Assembly: GCA_026122225.1 (NCBI GenBank)
Contig: JANEZZ010003063.1
Span: 186,001-250,000, forward strand
Reading direction: 5' to 3'
Source: Heloderma charlesbogerti
Taxonomy: Eukaryota > Chordata > Lepidosauria > Squamata > Helodermatidae
DNA: 64,000 nt
The notes below the pieces were generated by a model. That model did no database searches. It was not told the origin of the DNA and worked only from the letters and a program-made list of their open reading frames with translations. The position numbers and the translations under genes are program-made. The number at the start of each line of letters is the position of its first letter. The first letter of the stretch is position 1. Shown piece after piece: positions 56,598 through 64,000 of this stretch.

Positions 56598-56701
56598 GTG
56601 AGTATTTCCCCACCCCAGGCTTACTGTTGAAAGGGATCCTAGATTTGGGCAGGGGTCTGCATTGTGTGCTATAGTTTTGCCCATTTCTAGCACACTCAAA
56701 T

Positions 56702-56770
56702 CAGGGATGGGAGACTTGTGGCCCTCCAGAGCTTTTGGCCTGCAGCTCCCATCAGCCGTGACCAGCATGG
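56702..56770. repeat. Palindromic hAT-like short element, left half
   Basis: It reads cagggatgggagacttgtgg, ccctccagagcttttggcc, tgcagctcccatcagcc and gaccagcatgg. Confidence 0.75.
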
Positions 56771-56772
56771 TG

Positions 56773-57640
56773 AGGAATCAAGTATAGCCTGATGGGATCT
56801 GAGCTAGCGGTGACTGACCAAGAAAGAGATCTTGGGGTTGTGGTGGGCAGCTCAGTGAAGATGTCAACCCAGTGTGCAGCTGCGGTAAAAAAGGCAAACT
56901 CCATGTTAGGCATAATTAGAAAAGGAATTGAGAATAAAACTGCCACTATCATACTGCCCTTATACAAATCTATGGTGTGGCCACACTTGGAATACTGTGC
57001 ACAGTTCTGGTCACCACACTTAAAAAGTGTGTTTCCTGTTCTGGAAAAGGTACAGGAAAGAGCAACTGAAATGATCAAGGGGCTGGAGCATCTCCCCTAT
57101 GAGAGAAGGTTACAGCAGCTGGGATTGTTTAGCTTGGAAAAAAGGAGGGTCGGGAGACATGGTAGAGGTCTACAAAATTATGCATGGTGTGGAGAATGTG
57201 GCTATGGAGACATTTTTCTCCCTCTCAAAATACCAGAACCCAACGGGGTCATCCTATGAAGCTGATTTGTGGGAGATTCAGGACAGATGAAAGGAAGGGC
57301 TTCTTCACACAGCACAGAGTTAAACTATGGAATTCACTACCACAGGATGTAGTGATGGCACCAGTTTGGATGGCTTTAAAAGGGGGTTAGACAAATTCTT
57401 GGAGGAAATGGCTATCAGTGGCTACTACTCTTGATGGCTATGTGCTGCCTCCAGTACCAGAGGCAGTGAGCCTATGTACAGCAGTTGCTGGGGAACATGG
57501 GCGGGAGGGCACTGTTGCACTCATGCCCTGCTTGTGGGTTTCCCATGGACTTCTGGTCGGCCATTATGTGAACAGACTGCTGGACTAGATGGACCCTGGG
57601 TCTGGTCCAGCAGGGCTCTTCTTCTGGTCTTCTGTTCTAA
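56773..57640 (+). mobile_element. CR1 LINE 3' fragment, sense
   Basis: It encodes the RT C-terminal region (DQERDLGVVVGSSVKMS, VKKANSMLGIIRKGIE, VWPHLEYCAQFWSPHL, LPYERRLQQLGLFSLEKRR), then frameshifts, then FTQHRVKLWNSLPQDVV. The 3' UTR (ctggactagatggaccctgg, tccagcagggctctt, ttctgttc) follows. It is 5'-truncated and belongs to a different CR1 subfamily from 35110-38460. Confidence 0.88.
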
Positions 57641-58083
57641 TGGCTGGGCATTGTTCAAATGCCAGGCTAGATGGATCTTCATCCAGTCCAGCAAGGCAGT
57701 TCTTAGCTGCTCTCAGTGCGTGGTTCTATGTACCCTGGTGCTGGATATATATGGTTGTGTGAAATGTACATATTCCTGGTTAAAATACATAAAAGCAAAG
57801 GAAGTGTCGCTTAAGAGCAGAGAGAGTGCCAAATGCCTTTGAGGCTCCTTGGGCAGGCTTAAGTGGAATGGAAGCGGCAATTTAAAAGTCAAATGGTGGC
57901 AACAATGAGGACTCTGCTTATAACATTTCTGGCATGGTCTCGAGTGTACATTCTCTAATTTAGCCTTTGAAGATGTGTGACAGTTACAGCAGTGATAGGG
58001 GATGCAGGGCATCATTGCAGGAGGGGATGTTAAGGTGGTTGAGATCCTGCCACAGAAACTTGCTTAGATGTGGTGTCCTAAGG

Positions 58084-58209
58084 CAGCCTTCCCCAACCTG
58101 GTGCCCTCCAGGTGTGTTGGACTACAACCCCAAGCATCCCCACACTGGCTGGGCGATGCTGGCAGCTGTAGTCCAACACCTCTGGAGGGCACCAGGTTGG
58201 GGAAGGCTG
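58084..58209. mobile_element. Palindromic hAT-like short element, well preserved
   Basis: It is 126 bp, from CAGCCTTCCCCAACCTGGTG to ggttggggaaggctg; the two 40-nt arms pair almost perfectly. The flanks tcctaagg and ccttcagg agree at 5 of 8. It ends about 85 bp before the acceptor of the next exon. Confidence 0.88.
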
Positions 58210-58295
58210 CCTTCAGGCAAAGCAGCTAGGAAGGCATGGGGTGGGCCCCAGGAAAGCAGAGCAAAGGTTCAGCTTGCTTTCTTTGTCTCATGCAG

Positions 58296-58355
58296 CCATC
58301 AAGACAGATGCAAAGTCCACCGATGCCAAGAAGACCCCTGCAAAATCACCATCAG
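58296..58355 (+). CDS. MAP4: MAP4 small exon, 60 bp
   Basis: The acceptor is gtctcatgcag|CC (joins as A|CC Thr) and the donor is catcag|gtaacc, phase 1 at both ends. It encodes [19 protein letters not shown], the counterpart of mammalian AIKTEGKPAEVKKMTAKSVP. It is lysine-rich and in-frame if skipped. The downstream intron is only 112 bp, so this exon and the next may be spliced as a unit or by intron definition. Confidence 0.93.
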
Positions 58356-58467
58356 GTAACCCACGCCCTGCTGCACTTCCCAAGTGGCTATCTGAATCTC
58401 CAAGAAGTGTTTCTGCCATTTCCCCCGCTGATGGTCCTGTCCCCTTCTTCTTCCTCCTCCTCTGCAG
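58356..58467 (+). other. MAP4: MAP4 mini-intron (112 bp)
   Basis: It runs from gtaacc to ctctgcag with a strong pyrimidine tract (ccccttcttcttcctcctcc). No repeat is present. Confidence 0.92.
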
Positions 58468-58757
58468 CTGACCTAAGCCGCCCAAAGAGCGCCCCGGCCT
58501 CGACCACTCCTTCCCCCGCCCTGCCTGGAGCTGCGGCGAGCCGGCCCAAGCCTAAGCCAGCTGTGCCCAAACTTCCCGGGACGGTGAACGCAACCGCCGA
58601 CCCCAAGAAGGCCTCCGCGCTCAAAGCCGCACCCAAAACCAGCCCGGTCCCCAAACCCCCGCGGCCCCCAACCAGCGTGTCTGCCCCTGACCTGAAGAAC
58701 GTCCGTTCCAAGATCGGGTCCACAGATAACATCAAACATCAGCCTGGGGGAGGAAAG
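58468..58757 (+). CDS. MAP4: MAP4 exon with the first microtubule-binding repeat
   Basis: The acceptor is cctctgcag|CT (joins as G|CT Ala) and the donor is ggaaag|gtaaat (phase 0). It starts [16 protein letters not shown], as mammalian MAP4 [13 protein letters not shown] does, continues through a proline/alanine/lysine-rich stretch, and ends [17 protein letters not shown] and IKHQPGGGK. The last about 20 residues are repeat 1 of the tau/MAP2/MAP4 family, with the KIGS serine that MARK kinases phosphorylate and the PGGG turn. Repeat sequences bind along microtubule protofilaments. The exon has raised GC content in its middle part compared with neighbours. Confidence 0.97.
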
Positions 58758-58789
58758 GTAAATCCCTCTATTTGGACAGTTTACTCATC

Positions 58790-58850
58790 TCTTTATTACA
58801 TTTCTCTACCGCCCAATAGCCAAAGCTCTCTGGGCAGTTCACAACAACAG
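58790..58850 (-). mobile_element. L2 LINE 3'-tail fragment, antisense
   Basis: It reads ctctttattacatttctc, taccgcccaatagccaaagc and tctctgggcagttcacaa, the last about 60 bp of L2. It begins about 30 bp downstream of a MAP4 5' splice site. Confidence 0.8.
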
Positions 58851-59011
58851 TTGTTTCCCTGGGCGGTTGTAGAAGCTCTTCCTGTTTTATCCCCTGCACA
58901 CTTGCTGGGTTTAGTACTCTTTACGGTTCTTTTTACAATTCGTTTTTACCAGGAGGTGGTTCCTTTCTGAGGAAAGGCTCTGAGCCTGTGCATGTGGGCC
59001 AGCCAGTAGAA

Positions 59012-59104
59012 CAGCCTTCCCCAACTGGGTGCCCTCCAGATGTGCTTGGACTACAACTCCCATTGTTCCCAGCCAACTGGAGGCCACCCGGTTGGGGAAG
59101 GCCA
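59012..59104. mobile_element. Palindromic hAT-like short element
   Basis: It runs from CAGCCTTCCCCAACTGGGTG to ggttggggaaggcca with a deletion in the right arm. The flanks cagtagaa and cagcagag (one base further) agree at 6 of 8. Confidence 0.8.
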
Positions 59105-59192
59105 CAGCAGAGTGGCCTTCCACTCTGGATAGAGAATGGGATGTGCTGCTGTTATGGCGCCCCCTTTTGGCCACTGCCTGTTCTGCAGGTTC

Positions 59193-59336
59193 AGCTAATT
59201 GTTACATTGTGGTTTTAATGTTCTATATATTTTAAATTGTTTTATTGTGTGCTGTTTGGTTTTAATTTTTGTGAACTTCCCAGAGAGCTTCGGCTATTGG
59301 GCGGTATAGAAATGAAATAAATAAATAAATAAATAA
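59193..59336 (+). mobile_element. L2 LINE 3'-tail fragment, sense
   Basis: It reads tgtggttttaatgttctata, gtgtgctgtttggttttaat, gagcttcggctattgggcgg and tagaaatgaaataaataaat. It faces the antisense L2 tail at 58790. Confidence 0.88.
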
Positions 59337-59636
59337 TCCCCGTTTTTTAGCATGGGAGATCAGCTGCGTGATGGCTGCGTGAGCCACAGCCACCTCCGTA
59401 GAGGGGTTTGTGTGACCAGCAACACATCCAGGAATCCCCAGTTACTGACCTCCATCTGGCTCGCTGTTTCTGTTGAACAGTGCTGTGGACCAGTGGGAGC
59501 AATTACCAGTTTATCTGCAGTGTGGGTTTGTGAGGTCCCTTGCAGGAGCCTTGAGCAACCTGGGCTCCTCCTTTTGCTCCGGCTGGCTTGGCCTTGTGCC
59601 CTGGGCAAGGGCGAGCTTAGTGGGGTTAACCTCGGT

Positions 59637-59769
59637 CAGCCTTCCCCAGCCCTCACATCCTCCAGGCGTGTTGGCCTACAGCTCCTGCCATCTCCAATGG
59701 CCATGACAGCCGGGGCTGATGGGAGTTGTAATCCATCGTGCCTGGAGGGTGCTGGGTTGGGAAAGGCTG
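59637..59769. mobile_element. Palindromic hAT-like short element
   Basis: It runs from CAGCCTTCCCCAGCC to gggttgggaaaggctg, 133 bp. The flanks acctcggt and acctaggg match at 6 of 8. Confidence 0.83.
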
Positions 59770-60233
59770 ACCTAGGGCTTGTTTAGGCTTTCACTCACCC
59801 TAACTACCACTTGTACTCTCCTTAATCATAAATTTGCTTACACACTGAAACAAACTAATTTACTGGAGGTTTAGCTCTTCCCATCCCAAACGAAAAGCAG
59901 CATACGGCGTTGTGGAAGTCTCATCTATGAGAATGAAAGCACAAGGGCACCTAACAGAGAATACAAGTCCCCGCATGGGAGAGAGTCGTCAGCCCTTGGC
60001 CCTGGACACCCCAATCCTTTACCCCAGGCTCGGTAGTCGTGGTGGTGGCGGCAGCAAAGGCGGTGGCAGCGGTCGTGCTCTCTGGGGGAGGTCATAGTTC
60101 TCTCCAGAGCCGCATTGACATGTGAAGGACTCAAGGCTGTCCGCATGATTCTGCTGCTGTTGAAGCATCCTGGAGGTGCCTGTTTGCTTAGATGGGGATC
60201 ATTGGTGGAACATCCCGTCGGCATCACAGGAAC

Positions 60234-60420
60234 ATTGCAAGCTGCCTTCTACTGAGTCAGACCCTTGGTCCATCTAACCCACGATTGTCGATAGTGACTG
60301 GCAGAGGCCCTCCAGGGTTTCAGGCAGGATTCCTTCCTAGCCCCACCAGGAGATGCCAGAGATTGAACCAGGGACATTCCACATGCAAAGCAGGTCCCCT
60401 GCCACAGAGCCAAGGCCCTT
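60234..60420 (-). mobile_element. tRNA-derived SINE, antisense
   Basis: It reads caagctgccttctactgag, tcagacccttggtccatc, cctccagggtttcaggcagg, gagattgaaccagggac (B box) and ctgccacagagccaaggccc (A box). Confidence 0.86.
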
Positions 60421-60994
60421 CTCCATCCGTGTGCACTAATTGATAGCAGGAGCATAATCCCCTGGGAAATCCTCCTGGATGAGCCTCATTGATGAGGACA
60501 TAAGAACCTCTGTGCAAGAGCACAGGGAACAGAGCACAGAGCCAGAGCACAGCACGGCACAGCAATTCTGCAGCTCCTGTTCACATCAGCGAGGCCTTGT
60601 CCAGAAGAACTTCCCCGAATGCATCAGACCAGCCTTCTGACTCGGTAGAATCCAAAAGCTGTTTCTGACAGCACCTCTTATTAGGATAATGTACCTGAAG
60701 TTTGACCACCTCTCAGTCACTGATTTGTGTAAACTAACACTTGGTTACCTTGGGGGAAGCTAAAACAAAACTGCTATTTGCCCATGTGGTTTTTTTAAAT
60801 TTCTGAATGCCTTTCCAACAAATGGACTCAGCGTGTCTCTTATTGTGTAGGGGTCTGGAGGTGCATCAAGAATGGCAGAGGAACAAAGGAGCAGGGGAAG
60901 CCCAAACCAACTAGAGGTGCATCCTTGAGCTGCTTTTGGGAGCCAGGGTCCAGGAGTGTTTCCTGAATGGAGACCACAGCTTTGTCCCCTAAAT

Positions 60995-61132
60995 CAGGAA
61001 TGGAGAACCTGTGGCCCTCCAGATGTTGCTGGATTCCAACTCCCATCAGCCCCAGCCAGCATGGCCAGTGGCCAGGGGATGATATGTGATGTAGCCCAAC
61101 AATATTTGGAGAACCACAAGTTCCCACCCCTG
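60995..61132. repeat. Palindromic hAT-like short element (CAGGGGTG type)
   Basis: It runs from caggaatggagaacctgtgg to caagttcccacccctg, with ggattccaactcccatcagc in the left arm. The right arm is partly diverged. Confidence 0.8.
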
Positions 61133-62164
61133 TCCAAATATCCCTGACGGTTCAAATTCTACTTTCAAAGGAAATGTCATTTAATGGAATGTATGTTTTC
61201 AGCCTAATCATGTTCTCCCAGTCTCCTGCTCCCTGTCTAGTTTTTCTTTATTTATGGTACATTAGAACTCTGGGTGCACCTGGAGCTTTGGGATCAGGGT
61301 GTCTTGTGTTTAGGGGACATAATTTAAATGAATAAATATCCCCCCTCCCTTTAGAACCCCTTTGGTGTGCCAAAGCAAGGGGAGGTTCATGTTCCCTGCA
61401 GTGTTCTCTGAATGTCTGCCCTGTGCTCTTAAGTCTGAACCAGTTCGTTTATGCCTAGAAATGCTGTCTGCTTCTTTACTTCATTGTTTGAGTCTTAGCA
61501 AAGCATAGGGTTGCAGTTAAAGCCAATGCAGTCTTGCCAAATCCAGCTTTTGATTGCAGTAACCTGGGGGTGGGGATGTTCGTGTTTCTGGATTTGAAAG
61601 GGACAGGTAAGAATATTGAACACCAGAGGTGCTGGTGGTGGTATTAATGATGGTACAGGAATCTTATCTGATGATGATAACTTGCCAGTGTTTTAACTTT
61701 TAACCCAGCAGATAAGCAGGTAATTTGTGGGGGCTGCTCCAGAAATGAATTCTAACTTTGAGCCAATGACTGTTTTCAGGATGGAAGGGTTGAGGGCATA
61801 TCTTGGGCATGAGGATTGACTGTTGGGGATTTGTGGACAATAAAAACTTGTACTCTCGCTTGGGAGACCTGGAGTTGTAAGAGAACTGAAGAGCTGCCCA
61901 ACTTCCTGAGCTTAGAAATAGGGACTTTCCATGGGGTTTTTCCCCTTAGAAATTCCTTAGAGCTGCTGCCAAAATGAGCCAAAAGCAGAATCTGGGGTAG
62001 AGGGTGGTTTTACCAGAATCCACAGTGGATTGTTGCAAATCCCTCCTAGCACTGGTCTCCTGCCCAGCTCCCCAGTGACAGTTATGCCATGCTGCACCAG
62101 CAGGCCCAATCCAGGCTCAGCATCACACAGGTGCTGCTGTCGTCGTGGAGAGTGGGGAGGCCCA

Positions 62165-62250
62165 AAGCAACACAAGGGGCTTGAACCCAGGTCTCCCAAC
62201 TCAATACGGTGATCTAGTTAAGCAGTTGCCCTGAGCTTCTCCACTACCCC
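62165..62250 (-). mobile_element. tRNA-derived SINE (second type) head, antisense
   Basis: It reads ggggcttgaacccaggtctc (antisense B box), atacggtgatctagttaagc and ttctccactacccc (antisense A box). No 3' body is recognised. Confidence 0.6.
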
Positions 62251-62407
62251 ACGTCTTTCTGAAGATTCCCCCTTGGCTTGTCGGAGCCATGTGAATGTCC
62301 CAGTTGTTGTTTTGACCTCCAGTCGCCTTTCCCGTCATTGCTCTCTCTCTCTCTCTTTTTTTTTACACTCATGATGTGAAAGTCATCCTCCATTTGTCTC
62401 CATTTAG

Positions 62408-62536
62408 GCAAAAGTAGAGAGAAAGGCAGAGTCAGCTGGGGCTGCCCGAAAGCCTGAACTCAATGCAGTATCTAAAACGGCTACCACTAAAACAGCTGTT
62501 ACAAAAGAGGGTGCGCAAAAGCAGCCCAATGGGAAA
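62408..62536 (+). CDS. MAP4: MAP4 exon between microtubule-binding repeats, 129 bp
   Basis: The acceptor is ctccatttag|GCA and the donor is gggaaa|gtgagt, phase 0 at both ends. It encodes AKVERKAESAGAARKPELNA then VSKTATTKTAVTKEGAQKQ and PNGK, 43 residues. It is collinear with mammalian MAP4 AKVEKKTEAAATTRKPESNA...AQKQPAGK, which lies between repeat 1 and the VQIVSKK repeat. It can be skipped in frame; skipping would change the spacing between repeats, a known kind of variation in this family. The next exon (repeat VQI.SKK...) is not in the window. Confidence 0.96.
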
Positions 62537-64000
62537 GTGAGTTCTATTTCAGACTTCTATCACTTGGGAGAGAAAAGGACCAACTCCTCTGCTATGTTTG
62601 ATTTAATTTTTCCACCCCACTCCCTGTTTTGGGTCACTTTCCCTTCTCTCTTAACTCTCTCCACTTCTTGTCATTGACACAGTTCCTGGTCCCTCTTCCT
62701 TTGCACCCACCGCCCTCTTTTTTATGTCCCATTCTGCTGTCAGTGGAATTCATGGGAAACCATTCTGTAAAATGTCTTTCTCCAAACGTTCCTTGCAGGA
62801 GAGTCCCAAAACATGCCTTGGTTTTCAGAGCAACAGCAGGCTGCCTGGAGACATCCTTGGGGTTGTGAGCTGGGGACTGCTTGCTTGCCTGTCTTTCCAC
62901 CTAGAAAGAAGCATGGGCTGCCCAACTCCCCAGACCCCCAAGAACCTGCTTGCTTCTCTCTACCTAACAACCCCCTTCCTGGAAAATTCCAGTTGCCATC
63001 TGCGCGCTATAGAGCTTGTTCATGGAACGTTTGCAAGCTGGATTGTGAAGGGGAAGGGCATTAGACTGTATATTCTCGGCCTATAGGCCTGCATCTTTGG
63101 AGTGAGACCTTTGGCCATGCAGGCAAATTTGTTATGACCAAATACACTTCTATCCCACCAAAAAGAAAAAGGCTGCAGCTTAGCTTTCTCCCTGACATGC
63201 TAGTCTTCTGTGTGCTGGGGATGTCTTTGTATAGAGCAGGGGTGGGCAGCTTGTAGCCTTCCAGATGGTTTGGCCTACAACTCCCATCAGCCCTCACCAT
63301 TGGCTGTGTTGAGTAGGGCTGATGAGAGTTGTAGGCCAAAACATCTTGAAGGCCACAAGTTGCCCACCCCTGGAATAGAGGAATGCTCAGTCATGTGGGC
63401 AGTCTCAAGCGATACAGCCCAGACATAGGTTGAGCACCTCAGTGAAAAGTAGGATGCCAAACTTCAGGGATTTAATTCAGCTGGACCCAGGAAAATCTCC
63501 TGCAGAGAGCTTTCCAACACCCTGTCATTAGTCACATCCTCAGCTTGCGAAAGCGAAGTATTTTGGAGGGAATTCTCCTCTGATCCAGGCATGGTGATGG
63601 CTCCCCAGATTCCTGGATGACTTGTCCAAATAGCTATGTGCGAACTCTCTCTACCTGACAGTTTATATGCAGTTTTAAGAACATAAAGCCATGCTGGCGC
63701 AGATGAGAATCACTGCCTGCAGGGCACCTCTTACTGGCCAAGCATGTAGTAAACAACGTTACTGGCCCCCTCTTGGCAGCACCAGGGGCTGAGTGTTCCT
63801 CTCTGTCATCACCAGTCTTTGCTTTTGTCCGTTCAGGCTGGACTTTCCAACACAGCCGTTTTTGTGAGGCTTTAATGGGCTTTGGGGCGTGTTTCAGCTT
63901 GCCCAGAACACAGACAATGCCTCCGTCTGGCTAGCATCAAACCTGACCCCAATTAAGTTGAACTTTGGTGGTTTGTTGGGACGTAGGGCAGCCTCAGCTT
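62537..64000 (+). other. MAP4: MAP4 intron, 5' part (continues past window)
   Basis: It begins gtgagt. It contains one palindromic hAT-like element (63237-63372) and a short relative of the 172-bp TIR element near 63400-63425. Bases 62537-63236 and 63426-64000 show no exon; no VQI.SKK-type repeat exon is found. Confidence 0.85.
63237..63372. mobile_element. Palindromic hAT-like element, near-perfect hairpin
   Basis: It is 136 bp with tips CAGGGGTGGGCAGCTTGTAG and, at the right, the complement of CAGGGGTGGGCAACTTGTGG. The arms pair for nearly 60 nt each. The flanking 8-mers gtatagag (63229-63236) and gaatagag (63373-63380) agree at 7 of 8, supporting hAT-type transposition. This is the clearest copy of the CAGGGGTG subfamily. 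Confidence 0.9.

Larger units (their letters stand above)
56598..58295 (+). other. MAP4: MAP4 intron (1.7 kb)
   Basis: It runs from gtgagt to ctcatgcag. Most of it is a sense CR1 fragment and two palindromic elements; 57641-58083 shows nothing recognisable. Confidence 0.88.
58758..62407 (+). other. MAP4: MAP4 intron (3.65 kb)
   Basis: It runs from gtaaat to ctccatttag. It holds L2 tails, SINEs and palindromic elements. Nothing is recognised in 59337-59636, 59770-60233, 60421-60994 or 61133-62160; a CT/T tract lies at 62340-62364. Confidence 0.88.

Noticed and set aside
63820..64000. Next MAP4 repeat exon (VQI.SKK...)
   Set aside because: I read all frames near the 3' edge and found no VQIVSKK- or KHVPGGG-like sequence; the exon must lie beyond the window.
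1..64000. CRISPR array, bacterial operon, phage or integron
   Set aside because: The sequence is a vertebrate gene with introns and LINEs; regular-looking repeats are microsatellites or transposons.

Overview
The window is vertebrate nuclear DNA, most likely from a squamate reptile (lizard or snake). The exons are small, spliced with GT-AG sites and separated by long introns. The introns are packed with CR1 and L2 LINEs, tRNA-derived SINEs of the kind common in squamates (A box 'tagctcagtgg', B box 'ggttcga', then 'ggcatctcc'), and many copies of a short palindromic hAT-like element. The placement rests on repeat types recalled from memory, so the exact clade is not certain.

One protein-coding gene spans the whole window on the + strand: MAP4 (microtubule-associated protein 4). 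Its 5' end lies before base 1 and its 3' end lies beyond base 64000. Ten exons can be placed: 1-331, 1230-1400, 2428-6675, about 26526-28125, 50345-50448, 52663-52884, 56420-56597, 58296-58355, 58468-58757 and 62408-62536. The first four encode the disordered projection arm, including a 4248-nt exon and a roughly 1.6-kb exon of the kind used in long MAP4 isoforms. The next five encode the proline/serine/threonine-rich region and lead into the first tau/MAP2/MAP4 repeat (KIGS...KHQPGGGK). The last visible exon encodes the inter-repeat linker. Repeats 2 onward and the C-terminus are outside the window.

The two large introns (6676-26525 and 28126-50344) hold most of the mobile elements. The first contains a nested stack: an antisense CR1 fragment cut by a possible LTR and then by a 3.5-kb sense L2. 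The second contains a nearly full-length antisense CR1 (about 35110-38460) with a 909-codon uninterrupted ORF2 and the end of ORF1, plus a 1.2-kb antisense L2. Two related solo-LTR-like elements (25156-25694 and 51382-51958) each sit inside an antisense tRNA-SINE.

There is no operon-like or defence-like system here. The structures most worth a second look are a roughly 75-residue periodic repeat inside the giant MAP4 exon, the phase problem at the 5' end of the 26.5-kb exon, the near-intact antisense CR1, the palindromic hAT-like family with recoverable 8-bp target duplications, and a strong hairpin at 13084-13158 that matches none of the repeat families.
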